Below are positions 47,001 through 56,897 of a DNA stretch of 64,000 nucleotides, piece after piece. A program made the translations under genes and the position numbers. The DNA lies in the NCBI GenBank assembly GCA_002633025.1, contig NMRB01000466.1:162949-226948 (forward strand). The letters run 5' to 3'. Each line of letters starts with the position of its first letter. Position 1 is the stretch's first letter. Source of the DNA: Notospermus geniculatus. Lineage: Eukaryota; Nemertea; Pilidiophora; Heteronemertea; Lineidae. Under the pieces are notes generated by a model. That model was not told the origin of the DNA. It ran no database searches and saw nothing but the letters and a program-made list of their open reading frames with translations.

Positions 47001-48480
47001 TGTAGGCCAAGGATGTATCAGAAAGTCATAATCAGGATCGAATCCTAACCCTTTCACTGCGCCATAATTTCATTAATAATGACCGACCTGACAATTCGGA
47101 GGTTTAGAAATCGAACGATAAACGTGAACTTTACGACAACATTATTTTTCATACTACACATTCACCAGATTAATTATATTGCGTTTTGGTACAAAAATAA
47201 CGCTGTCGTTAACGTTTACGTTTACCGTTTGATTCCTAAACCTCCCTATTAATTATCCTGATCGTGCAGACTACCTGTCAGGTATTCATTGGAAAGTAGG
47301 CCAACTCCCTGCCTTCCTTTAATGACAGGCTTTTCACAGTCAGACAGTATTTTCATTTTGGGGAATAGAAGAGGTAAACCATAACCAAATTATGAGGCTC
47401 CCAAATGCTGCGGGAGGCTATGAAACTCACAGAGCGAACAGAGGCAGGTGTCAGCTAAGTTGAAATCAAGAGAGGGTCATGGGCGTAGGCCTTCTCTCGG
47501 CTTTTAACAGTCGCCTGCTCAGCATGCTGTCTCTTGTGCGGTTATAATCCTATTTGGGGATTGTGCAGGGAATCGAACCGACATCCCCTCAGGTGGCAGG
47601 TGGCAGGTGCCACTACACCTGCCACGATCGGACAACCCAAGGGACTCCACCAGACGGACGCATTGGGGACTGCGGATGACATCTCCGCTAACAGGTAGAC
47701 AAGGCAAGGCGTTACGTAACACATGTAATACAGAGTATTTGTATAGGCTACGTATATCAAAAATAGATAAGAGAGGTCTATTTTTGATAATATAAAAAAG
47801 GGCCCAAGCTTTCCCCCGACGTTGCCCTAGTAACACACTAACAGTGCACAGACATTACACATTCATCATGACAGGTAAAAATATTTTACACCGTAGCACG
47901 TTTGCGTCTCGCGACGAAAATCGATGTCGGTTCTATGAACGTTGCTCTATACAGCAACCGGCTTCTATACATTGTAGTCAGATATAGGAACATTGATTGA
48001 TTGACACTTACCTAAACATGCTATGCTTTTTGATTCGCCTTTCTTGAGTTCATGGGCCTCGATGACCCCAAACCATCCGTTCGGGTAGACAGGGGGAAGC
48101 TCACCGACAACACGTCGTTTCTGCACCAAGTTTGCCATCTCGCGTTTTGACATCCCGCCCTGTGGGGCGTATCCTAGATCATGCACCATTCGGATCCGAT
48201 TCATGGGCGCCACGAAAATATAGTAACCAAAATATAGAAAGACTGCAGTGACAGCTAACATGACATACGTCCATGGCGAAGACCACGTGTCCTGGTCGAA
48301 TAGAGCTGTAAATGATGTCTTTATCTCAGTTCCAAAATCTCTAGCTGCTTGCAGCCACATTGGCCCAACGTCTAGTAGAGGCACCTTTAGTAATTTTGAT
48401 CCTATTGAGGCTGACGTTAGCGTTATTGCGGCGAACGTCACCGCAGCCATAAAACAATTCGTGTAAGAATACGATGGCAT
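34388..48480 (-). CDS. nvd: Neverland/DAF-36-type cholesterol 7-desaturase, complete gene
   Basis: Six exons: 48012-48480, 36164-36352, 35484-35662, 35052-35300, 34726-34899 and 34388-34555, joining to 475 codons plus stop. The family oxidises cholesterol to 7-dehydrocholesterol at a membrane, using a Rieske cluster and a mononuclear iron. Exon 1 encodes hydrophobic segments at about residues 10-30 and 72-92, then the conserved lead [20 protein letters not shown]. Exon 2 has C177-P-H179 and C197-x2-H200; exon 4 has E283-x3-D287-x2-H290-x4-H295. Exon 1 ends in phase 1 (ACLG split), matching exon 2 ([11 protein letters not shown]), which supports the join across an 11.7-kb intron. The start Met opens a clear open frame. 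Vertebrate and invertebrate members are about 420-460 residues, so length fits. Exon 1 is outside the tandem unit and is the only one visible for two catalytic cassettes. Confidence 0.9.
35745..35850. repeat. 32-bp minisatellite in neverland intron 2, unit 2
   Basis: About two copies of the unit expanded at 22135-22390, with further degenerate GACGAAATGTCC words up to 36130. Confidence 0.7.
36440..36561 (+). mobile_element. Short retroelement 3' end, only in unit 2
   Basis: A 122-bp insertion in neverland intron 1 is flanked by TACCAC (36434-36439 and 36562-36567) and ends in AAAATAAATATCAAA. Unit 1 has one TACCAC near 22921. Size, tail and duplication fit a strongly 5'-truncated LINE. Confidence 0.6.
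37320..37405. repeat. ACCACTGATTACCTCAGG repeat
   Basis: Two copies of GAACCACTGATTACCTCAGG separated by GTGACGTAGGGAGCGAGCG-like sequence. The same pair is in the neverland intron at 20968-21045 and once at 34690. Confidence 0.55.
37690..37775. repeat. Dispersed repeat, inverted partner at 40455-40565
   Basis: CCCTGAGAATCTCAG, GCGCGAGAAGGGGAGCCGGT and TGTGAAGACCCTGGGTGCGA recur in inverse near 40460-40565. Two members of an unnamed family. Confidence 0.5.
38130..38335. repeat. ATGGCCGCCAT repeat with YY1-like motifs
   Basis: Four AAGATGGCGGCC/GGCCGCCATCTT-like words occur within 200 bp, resembling the YY1 consensus. The surrounding sequence looks like part of a dispersed repeat. Confidence 0.4.
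39199..39370. mobile_element. GGATCC-ended repeat element
   Basis: Ends CCAGGGCGGATCCAGG and CCGGATCCGCGCCTGG are inverted repeats. The interior matches 26465-26660 and 45549-45722. Confidence 0.6.
39573..39735 (+). repeat. Direct repeat, left copy
   Basis: About 163 bp from CAGGTCCGTAAAA to GAACGCAACGTC, repeated at 39848-40017 with few changes. A MITE lies between the copies. Confidence 0.75.
39744..39844. mobile_element. MITE with CCATGTTCCCGAAGCC ends
   Basis: Inverted arms CCATGTTCCCGAAGCCGTCG and its complement flank a short core; the second copy is at 46211-46319. Confidence 0.75.
39848..40017 (+). repeat. Direct repeat, right copy
   Basis: Partner of 39573-39735, with the same CGGCAAACGGACTGGACTCG core. 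Confidence 0.75.
41152..41560 (+). repeat. 34-bp minisatellite
   Basis: About eleven copies of a 34-bp unit starting GTAGCTAGGAAAGACGTTGA and containing GCGGCGCTGCAGT. Variants alternate GTTGAG, GTTGGG and GTCGGG. Confidence 0.85.
42204..42396. mobile_element. MITE with TTATGTAAAGTGAC ends
   Basis: Long inverted arms (about 75 bp) run from TTATGTAAAGTGAC through TTTTTGACGCAAAAAGTCTG to GAAAACAAGGCTC and back. Core GGGGGCCCTAGGGAGCC. About 193 bp. Confidence 0.75.
43054..43210. repeat. Perfect 157-bp palindrome
   Basis: Two 78-bp arms (43054-43131 and 43133-43210) are exact complements around a single A at 43132, beginning TCTCCAGAATTCACGAATTT. A 14-bp direct repeat ATATTAATCCCTTC at 43042-43055 and 43268-43281 brackets the region. 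It may be a very young foldback element or a structural artefact. Confidence 0.85.
43566..43682. mobile_element. GGGTCATATGAATAAAG MITE, copy 1
   Basis: Inverted arms GGGTCATATGAATAAAGACT then AGTAAATGCTTTTACTTGA flank a core with CAATGCTGTACAAATC. The second copy is at 44696-44818. Confidence 0.75.
43816..43880. mobile_element. Short MITE with CTCCTTCCGGCAATGGGTC ends
   Basis: Perfect 19-bp inverted ends within 65 bp. Confidence 0.6.
44004..44056. repeat. (GATT)n microsatellite
   Basis: About twelve GATT repeats, slightly interrupted at the left end. Confidence 0.9.
44696..44818. mobile_element. GGGTCATATGAATAAAG MITE, copy 2
   Basis: Ends AATGGGTCATATG and CATATGACCCATT. Closely similar to 43566-43682. 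Confidence 0.75.
44853..44966. mobile_element. GGTGTAAC-family MITE, copy 3
   Basis: Ends CGGTGTAACATCTGCC and ATATATGTTACACCG with ACAGAAACACTG inside. Confidence 0.65.
45549..45722. mobile_element. GGATCC-ended repeat element
   Basis: Left end CCAGGCGCGGATCCAGG; right end GTGGGTCCGCCCTTG. TCAT flanks both sides and may be a short duplication. Interior matches 39199-39370 in inverse orientation. Confidence 0.6.
46211..46319. mobile_element. MITE with GGAGCCATGTTCCCG ends
   Basis: Second copy of the element at 39744-39844 with longer matching arms. Confidence 0.75.
47560..47640 (-). mobile_element. tRNA-like SINE fragment, minus strand
   Basis: On the minus strand a B box GGTTCGATTCCCTG follows a head with GGTGTAGTGG. 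Repeated CAGGTGG words interrupt the fold. Confidence 0.4.
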
Positions 48481-50018
48481 TTTATACGATCCCCGTGTTT
48501 ACTCCTCAACGGCAGATTCACGACTGATTGTGGTCGACCACATGCGCGCGTCAGTATTTAGACATGATAATATAACGGGACGGGGTCAAGGTCGAACTTG
48601 AAAATCCATGAATGTTCCCCGGGAATAATCCATGCACATGTTGGTGTGAAAAACTTTACTAAGCTATAACTGCGACAGTCTGGTTCTAACAAGTAAGGCT
48701 TGCGTTGCTATGGACGCTACGCCCTGCGGTTCATCGGATTACATCGGGATTGCCGGGTCATTAATTCGCTTGTTTGGCCAATGTGGGCCTAGGCCTACTA
48801 CCGCGAGAAAGGCCCGTGTTCCAAGCGGCATTGCTGTTCCATTCTTGTGAAGGGAAACGGTGCATAGCGGTTTTAGTATTGCGAACAACCTTGACTTGTC
48901 TGAGCGCACCTGCGTGTGAGAGGGCACGTTCCCGCCCGCGCCGCCTGATTTCTGTTCTGCAGAATTTCGCCCTCAGCCTCCAGGCAAAGCTATACTCCAG
49001 ACGCCCCGCATGCGTCAGCTCTGCCGCCGATGACTTTGAAATGGTGAGGGGGGGGGGGGGTACGAAGCCTAACCCCTGACGGTTTACATTACTTCCAACC
49101 CTTCAATTTCGGCAGATAGGCTGCCCATGCCAAACAATATATAAACGGAGTTCTATTGGAAGTGAAGGTAGATAGGCCTACCAACAAACCTACGTGAAGG
49201 GGCTCCTATGTTGACACTAGAGTTATCTTGAGGTAAATCAGGGTCTCATTCTCGCTCACCCCGTTTACCGCATGACAGTTGTATGGGCCTTCCGGACGGC
49301 GAGACAGCGCCATCTCGCGGCCTTACATGAAACTGAGCATCAACAGCTATACTCAGACCCTGGGAATTATTCACAAACATTTCATCATTTTTACCTATGT
49401 CATTTTTTTGATTCACCTCAAATGACTTTGATGCAAAACAAAGCTGAATATCATACCATATCTAGTTTATTGCCATAAATATACATTTATCCTTCGGTAA
49501 TATGATTAGCTACCAGATTTCAAACTGATTCCAAGACAAGTTAACACTAAGTGCGACGGGGACAGAGGGGGGGGGGTTGCAGCTGGTGACATCATGTCTT
49601 CCAATAGCCCCTACAGGGGCTGGACAGCTCCAGGCATCAAGGATGATGCGGCGTTTCTACTCCAGGACAACAATAACTACAAAATATGTGAACGTTCTTT
49701 TGCGAAACAGTTCACATGCTTGCATTTTACAACTTGAACCACCAGGGGTTCATTTCGCAACGCCTTTAGACTCTGCTCTATCAGTGAGTGGAGCATAGTC
49801 TGAAGACGAATGACCGTAGGTCTTGATATTTCAAGACAGCATTCCAAGACAAGACACAAGACGTCCACCAAATTACTTGGTGGACTTACATCACAGTTTC
49901 AGGTGCTCCACAAGGAGTAGCACGTTCAGGTGCTCCACAAGGAGTAGCACGTTCATCTATACCAGCAAATCAATATGCCACATGTGTATTAGGGAAGAGA
50001 CTCCTCCTGGCTTGTTGC
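48481..50018. other. Neverland promoter side and SCYL3 downstream region
   Basis: The interval contains the upstream DNA of the neverland start (right of 48480) and the 3' flank of SCYL3. No TATA-like box can be assigned with confidence. No further gene seen. Confidence 0.4.
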
Positions 50019-53000
50019 TTACTTCAGCGAGCCATCCGCCTCCTGGTCGCCCCAATCTAAATCATCTCCCCAACCTCCACCTTCTTCTTCCTGTAAATGA
50101 ATTGGTAATGTAGTTGTTATGGCAACCGTTGAATGTGGTTGTGACGGAGACGCTGGAGAGAGTCTAGTTGTGACAGAGACTGAGACAGTCCTGACAGACA
50201 TTGAGAGTCGTATGCACCAAAGAAGATTACTGGTATCTTGAACTCAGATTGAGCCACAACTTTTCCATTGTCACATCATGCCCTGGTAAACCTGAACAAT
50301 TGAAAAGCTGTGGCTCAATCTGAGTTCAAGATAATCTTCGTTGCTGCATATGGCCCTGAGAGTCTGGTTGTGAAGACACTGGACACTGCCGGTTGTGACA
50401 CAAGAAATCACCAAACTGGGTTGTGATAGAGACAAAGGCAAGACAGGTAGAGTAAATAAGTGACAGAGAGACAATGACAATGAATCATGTGACGCCTTCA
50501 GAGTGTGACAGACTATCAGCTAATCAATTGGAACAGTGCGGATTGTGAGAAGGCAGCGCCGAGAGAGTGTGGATGTAGTACAAGAAATGACTCAAGATGG
50601 TTGGCGGATATATGACTCACCGCTTGATCCCCCGTTTTGTACGCCAACAACACCTTCGACTCCTCTTTCATCTTTTCCATCTGCTTGGCCTCCATTTTCC
50701 GTTGCGATTCTTCCGCCTTCGCTAACAGTGACAACAAATCTAACGACTCCGTTTTAATTTGCGGCTGCATATCGGCAAACAACTCATCAATCTCGTCCCT
50801 AGTCTCTTTTTTCTTGATGTCAATCGACATGACGTCAAATTCGGCACCGAGGTTTAAATCTGGATTGTGTCTAGGACTAGAATGTGTTGAGCCCTTCACT
50901 GACCCTGCTTTACTCGCTGTAGCACTCGTTGCAGCACTCACATCACTACCTATTGGATTATCTTGTGTATGACTATTCCCTTCTTTCTTTTTTGTCTTAA
51001 GTTTCAAACCTCGTCCACTAGGCAGCGTAGCACTGGAATGACTAGAGGTGACGTCCACTGGGGGCGAGATTGTACCAAAATTCCGATTAGCCGTGCCAGA
51101 ATCGTCACTTTCTACTGTTAGACTATTTTCACCATTTAAAGCTTCGTCCCATCCATCTGAATTTTTGAGATCACGATCCTCAAAATCAGATTTATTGTCC
51201 GCCGTGTCCTCCCAATCTGACCAAGCGTCTTCCTCTGCTTCAGCTGAGGAAGAATCACCATTTGCATTGACGAGTTCTGGACCTGAGTAAGAAAATAATG
51301 AACTGTGAAAGGAGAGAACGCACATTATGATGCTGAAGAGACTTGAGGCATCTCTCCACGTCAGAGTTTTTACGCAGGAGTTGGGCCTCTCTGGGCACTC
51401 GCCTTTCTCATTGGTTTCCGAGCAAGTCATAAGGAAACTGACAATTATGGATTCACTTTTGTTAAATGGCTGTCAGAACGATAGCGTCACAGTTTACTTA
51501 AAGTGAAACACCACAACAGAACTTGGATTCAGTGATGAAGAAGCAGGCCTTGCCGTTTGAGGAGTGGGAGAGTGATTGCTGTCCTCGTGAACAATAAAGC
51601 TGTATTGTTCACGAGGAGAGCAATCACTCTCCCACTCCTCAAATTGCAAGGCCTGAAAGGAATACATAACACATCGATTTAAGACAGAGTTCTCATTTAC
51701 CTGTTTGTAAATGCTCTGGGCTGTAAGTCACACCAGTTTGACTAGCAGTGATCAAATCCTTTTGCACACATTCTGCCGATTCACCTGGAGATTTTTCAGC
51801 AGATTTTCCGGCACTATGAGTCGCTCGCATTCCTCTCCTTTCTGACTGTGTTCTTGGTGATTTGCGCCCTGATCTGTAAGGTAAAACTTAGACTGAAGTC
51901 TCAGAGGAATGGAACCTCCGCATGATACCTTTGCCTACCGATGCCTCTCCATCCTCCGTGCAGACAGAGATCTCCATCAGAAGAATTCAATATCCTACAA
52001 CTCACTACCAGAAACTTTGATCTCACAAACCTAAAGGCGCTGCTCCACTTGACAGTTTTTTCGCAGAAGTTGGCTCTCAATGGGCAACTCAACTGCGAGC
52101 AGTTGTTTGTGTCATTGGTCCCAGCATAAGCTGACAGGACACAAACAATGGTGAATTGCCCATTGTGAGCCAACTTCGGCGAGAAAACTGTCAAGTGGAG
52201 CAGCACCTTAACACAACATACTGTACCTATCATCATTGTCAGTGCAGTTTGTTTCAATGTGATTGTTCTGCAGTGGGGAATGATGTCGTCCGTTAGGGGT
52301 GATGCGCCTCTTTCGTTCCCGACGGCTCCCCTTGTTAGAGATGTTTGAAGACCCTGACTGAAACTGAAAAAATACTAAATTGTGACAGGGTGAGGTATTC
52401 TTGGTCCCAAAGTTGGGAGTTGATGGAACATGGTGCATCATGAGAGACACGTGACTAACCCACTGCCCAGAGGATCTCCTTCAAGGCCGTGTGGTTAGTG
52501 CACCCGACTTGCAATGCAAGCTCCCCGAGCTCAAATGGCTTGAGACTGTCATTGGCAGCATGCTCTCCAAGCTCTAATGGCTTGAGACTGTCATTGGCAG
52601 CATGCTCCCCAAGCTCTAATGGCTTGAGACTGTCATTGGCAGCATGCTCCCCAAGCTCAAATGGCTTGAGACTGTCATTGGCAGCATGGAGAAATAACAC
52701 GCTCACCTTTGGTTTTCCTTCAGAGAAATATTTCACTCTCTTCCCTCCAACAATGACATCACCACCAAGAACGGGCACAAGATCAGCCAGACATCTTAGG
52801 CTCAACTCCACGATTTCATCGTTGAGGTCACGAAGACCAATCAGAAGCTGAAACAGAGGAGGTTAAAGGTTACGTGTGAAAAACAGGTGAAGGGGAGCAA
52901 AGTGGCTCAGTGGAGGAGCACTTAACTCGTGAATGAGGGGACAGGCGGACATTTCTATTCATTTTGACCTCTGTAATAAGGACATTTCTCAAAGCCAACG

Positions 53001-56000
53001 CCAGTCAGTCCCAAAGGTGTCCTCAATAGAGAGGTTCCACTGTACAAACAACAGATCAGTTCACCGACTGCGTCCAAGCCGACTGTTTGTTGGACGTACC
53101 TGGGGAATGATCACAGACTGTAACGTTTCTTTATCAAACATATGAGCATAGCTGGAGAAGTTCTTCAACAGCACCAGTCGAATATGAGCATCTCGAACGT
53201 GGAAGATCTTGTACAGCTCTGGGATGATATGTAATCGGAATAACTTGTCCGGTAGGATGGCATTGTACTCATTTTCAATGTATGTTGCATTCCGCACTGA
53301 AAAGAAAGAAGGAGGTTTAGACATTGAGTATACGTACCAGAATTGAGCATTACTCAGGGGTGTGTTATTACTGGGTCATGTGGTACTTGGGAAGTCTGAA
53401 ACACCCACCACTCCTGCAATGCATGCCTCAAGACCTGTGTTATAGACAGTTCCCAAATTGACGTAAACGAGAAAGATCTGCGCACTTCCACCGAAATCAC
53501 AACCACAACCTCGGTCTGAAACTGAATAACGTGATGCAGAGAACCCCACGACAGCGACGTCAAAGACGTTGCGTCAGAGTCGACCATTGCTGCATCATGG
53601 ATGGCGTCACGTCAGCTGGTTTCAGATCGAGGTTGTGGTTGCGATTTCGGTGGAAGCGCGCAGATCTGCAAATTCGAAAATCGTCTATAGCAGGAGGAAA
53701 CTGGATGTGCAGTGAAAACTTCTGCCGTCAAGGAGAGTTGCCTTCTTTATCACACGGAGAATGGATCCAACCGGGGATTGAACCTGGACCTCTGTGACAG
53801 GTGCCAATGTTTCAATTGTTGCACCACTCTGACACCCCTGGTGGGCGAATGTGATCCACATCCCCATTCCCTTTTCATCATTTACGTACCTTTACTTGAC
53901 GAGAGTACATGAGGCACGAGATATCGATCGGCCGACTCCTCGAGCAGCACGAACCGTGAGAGTAACAACGTGGTGAGTCTGGTTGCTATGAGATCAGCAG
54001 GAAGTTGCAGCAAGCGTGGCACCAGATTTTTGAAGAACTTTTCCTTCTGGTCTTCTGATTTGAGGGTAATGTTGCGGAGGAAACTTGTGATCTCCATAAA
54101 ATCATTCCTGAAAGAAAATCAAGACCTCAGGCTTGGGTACTTCCAAGCAATTTCACAAAGGGACTAAAGCGACTGGCCAGAATTAGGATGATAGACTGTG
54201 AACTGCGGCAGCTACAGGTTTGTGATTTTAGGAGTAACCCTGGACAGAGGTGCCAATGACTTATAGATCAGTTTCGCTAGCGCCATCTTGCCAATAATCA
54301 GGTCATCACCATGGGAATGTCTAGTCCAGCCCCAACACTGGTGCCCGGTCCCAACATAGCTTACGCATGCGCAAATAGGATGCCAACGCGAAAGCGTGTT
54401 GTTTTTCATGGATCGTCGCTGATAAAACATCAAGTTTTTCACGGTATCTGACTTTATCTTCATGATTAATGGATCGAAATAGTTCCTTATGATTAGAGGA
54501 AACGTGTTAGGGCCAAAAATTAAAATTTGCATTGATTAATCACTATAAAAATGCAAAAATACTGCGCAGCAGAAAACTCCGTGGAATTTTCATTGCTTTT
54601 AACGTTGGCAGACAACTCACATCCGGGTTCTTTTCCCCCAGTGGGGGCCGCATGCGCAAGATCCCCATGGTGATGACCTAATTATTGACAAGATGGCGCT
54701 AGCGAAACTCATCAATACTCACCTGAACAGCTTATCTTGTAGCAATGATTTGACCTTTGGTCTGCTGTTTGGATCGTCATGCGTCAGGGCCTGCAACTTG
54801 CGATCAAATGACTTGGTCAGAGATCCTACAAACAAGAAGACTGAAGTATGAAGTCTGATTCTTTAGAGCCACACTGTATTGAATTTTACGATATTTTCAT
54901 AAACAATGTGTTAGGAGAGTGCAGACTGTGTATGTCTCATAGCTTCTTAAAGGTCCCCAAAATACTTGCCTGATACGTACTTCAAAGAATCAAGCCCTAG
55001 TTTTCAGCACACGTTGAAAAAACTGCAGGCAGAGCCCTAATGTATTCAGATAGAGCATAGTACATTTTACACTACGCTAACGTCGGAGGACGTAAGCACT
55101 TTCTGAATTCAATACAGTGAGGCTTTAAACTGAAGACTTCTACTGCGTAGGCACCCAGTCGGGTGGAGGACATATTCCACTGAGAGCAACAGTCATTGAA
55201 GCTTACCTAACTCCGTCAAATACTCCATCAGCTGATCAGCGAGGACTCCAAAACCATACGCATCCCGGGCATGAAGCGGAGGGGGCTCCTTCTTGGCTCC
55301 TGATTTCAATTTGTCCTCAGGGGGAATGCAGTCCCGGTCACGACTGGCTGTACACTTCTCAATGAAGTCTTGTGACAGATTTGCCGCGCCGCATGCACAC
55401 TCCATCCCTCCGAGTTTCCACGCACCATCAGTTCCGACGAAGATAGATGACATACAGATGTTGTTGTGACTGACAGCAGCCTGTGGGAGAAGTAGATAGA
55501 ATGTTTAGATAGGGCTCTGAAGGAGGATTTTCAGGTGACGCACAGGGCTAGAATTAACCTGTGGCCATGGGCCACGGTGCCCCACCCTTTGGCTTTTGTG
55601 CCCCTGGAAATGTACACAGGACAAAAGCCAAGTTTTCTTTATTAATTCTATAAATTAATTAATTAACACTTATTAATTCTATTACAATTCTATTCTCTTA
55701 CAAGTGCCCTAAATTTTGCAAGAATTGGCTTGCCCTTTTCAAATCCTAAGTCTAGCCCTACGCACTGTTCAGCTACGGTACACAAAAAACACAATTTTTC
55801 TGAAATTAGGACAAGGACCGAATATACTGTGAGGGGTCAGTCACTTACAGCATCATGAAGAAATGTGATTCCCTCGATTATATTGTACATGCCAGCAAGG
55901 ATTTCACAAGGACTTAGGCCCTCGATCACCTGATCCAAACATTTCACTGGCTCCGTCACTAAGACGTGATTCCCAGATATCTTGCCATATGCTAAAAACT

Positions 56001-56763
56001 TTACTATCGTAGGGTGGCGGATTGTCTTGAGGTGCTGAAACAAAATGGTTAAAAAAAATTAAAACGTACAGCAGGTACGGTAAGTCATAAGATACGCTAC
56101 TCAACAGGATCACAGGGATCTGCTGCTGATGGTGGGGGTGGGGGGTCAGTCATGTCTATTTATATTAATTATTAGTATTCTACGGTAGGTCTACCATAGG
56201 CCTAACATAAGATCAAGAGATCAAAACAGAGGCTAAAGGCAAGCCTCTCCATTTCTTTACATGCATGATACAGAAGAGAGAGAGGGTTGTACCCTTGATT
56301 TTACCCCAGAACCTTTACCGGTACCAGTACGTAGGCCTGTAGGCCTACATCCCCTCCCCCAACATAACAAACAAGACATAGGCCTAGCCTAGGTAGGCCT
56401 TGGCCTAGCGTAGACATGATTCTTCCTCTTCATTTTCTCAGTGTCAGTCGTGTCAAAACATTACATAGGCCTAGCCCTACATATTCTCAGAAAATTGTAT
56501 AGTTTAGGAGGGTCCTCATCTAAAACAGCTCAATCACAAACTCTAAATAATTTTTTCAAACATTGTATCCGCATAGCGCATACCTTGACAAGGTTTTCTA
56601 GTCTTTCCCCTCCACTGGATTTGGACTGGATTTCATACACAAACGCGGACACCCCACTTCCATCCGTTCTTTTGGCGTTATGAAGGGCCCAGCCACGCTT
56701 ATCATTGCTATGTACTGATTCGCCTATATCAACATCATTTAATAAACTCGACTCAGCACCCAT
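50019..56763 (-). CDS. Scyl3: SCYL3/PACE-1 pseudokinase, complete
   Basis: SCY1-like pseudokinase that binds ezrin and acts in Golgi and membrane traffic. Eleven exons: 56584-56763, 55849-56034, 55207-55480, 54723-54825, 53890-54107, 53100-53296, 52707-52847, 52227-52357, 51701-51873, 50621-51282 and 50019-50090, all in phase, 656 residues (human isoforms 688-742). Gly2 (MGAESS) suits N-myristoylation. The kinase-like domain (about 30-270) has lost its catalytic motifs: the catalytic loop reads AAVSHNNICMSS and the DFG position is WKLGGME. HEAT-like helices follow (TRLTTLLLSRFVLL; LHIIPELYKIFHVRDAHIRL; DEIVELSLRCLADLVPVLGG). The rest is acidic and low-complexity and ends in the conserved tryptophan motif GGGWGDDLDWGD. 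Exon 8 could start 6 nt earlier. Introns hold several MITEs. It diverges from the LamG gene with about 1 kb between starts. Confidence 0.93.
50205..50357. mobile_element. Palindromic MITE in SCYL3 intron 10
   Basis: Same family as 3054-3203 (GTATGCACCAAA, ATCTTGAACTCAGATTGAGC arms), more diverged. Confidence 0.65.
51556..51653. mobile_element. Hairpin MITE in SCYL3 intron 9
   Basis: Arms CAGGCCTTGC...GAGGAGTGGGAGAGTGATTG and their complement flank a TATTGTTCAC core; 98 bp. Confidence 0.7.
52034..52209. mobile_element. MITE in SCYL3 intron 8
   Basis: Inverted ends AAGGCGCTGCTCCACTTGAC and GTCAAGTGGAGCAGCACCTT flank GTTGGCTCTCAATGGGCAA-type arms. It ends 17 bp before exon 8 on the plus strand. 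Confidence 0.7.
52481..52525 (+). mobile_element. tRNA-like 5' half
   Basis: GTGTGGTTAGTGCACCCGAC followed by TTGCAATGCAAG resembles a tRNA D-arm and anticodon arm. The T arm is missing and 42-bp repeats follow. Confidence 0.35.
52513..52690. repeat. 42-bp tandem repeat in SCYL3 intron 7
   Basis: Four copies of a 42-bp unit (ATGGCTTGAGACTGTCATTG core) adjoin the exon 7 donor. On the minus strand they stay open in the exon 7 frame and would add four 14-residue repeats (HAANDSLKPLELGE) if the intron were retained. Confidence 0.8.
52975..53044. mobile_element. ACAGTGGAACCTC-family fragment
   Basis: Ends near CTCTGTAATAAGGACATTTC and GGTGTCCTCAATAGAGAGGT then TCCACTGT; short derivative of the family at 19713-19990, in SCYL3 intron 6. 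Confidence 0.5.
53441..53689. mobile_element. MITE in SCYL3 intron 5
   Basis: Inverted arms with AGATCTGCGCACTTCCACCG and TCACAACCACAACCTCGGTC flank a core with GACGTCAAAGACGTTGCGTC. TATAGAC marks the outer ends. Confidence 0.6.
53760..53850 (-). mobile_element. tRNA-like SINE fragment, minus strand
   Basis: Minus-strand B box GGTTCAATCCCC and a head with AGTGGTGCAACA. Degenerate. Confidence 0.35.
54270..54709. mobile_element. MITE ending 13 bp from a SCYL3 splice donor
   Basis: Inverted ends AGTTTCGCTAGCGCCATCTT and its complement, continuing with GGTCATCACCATGGG arms. The right end is 13 bp from exon 4 (donor at 54722). About 440 bp, no ORF of note. Confidence 0.7.
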
Positions 56764-56897
56764 ATTTCTGTATATTTTGGTTTATTTGAAGAAAATTCAT
56801 GCCGAAAATTCGTCAGATTTTGCCATGTCAGCCATGTTTCCTTCATCTGCAGACCAATATTCGAGGCTTCAGCGAGTTCCTGCCAGTTCTCCTAGAT

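Larger units (their letters stand above)
36853..48011. other. Large neverland intron 1, no exon seen
   Basis: Single-copy part of the intron between exon 1 and exon 2. I find no coding exon on either strand. It is dense in inverted-repeat elements (39744, 42204, 43054, 43566, 43816, 44696, 44853, 46211), minisatellite DNA (41152) and GGATCC-ended repeats. Confidence 0.5.

Noticed and set aside
49300-49335. CTCF-like GCGCCATCTCGCGG
   Set aside because: Two core positions do not match the consensus, and a single weak match is expected by chance.
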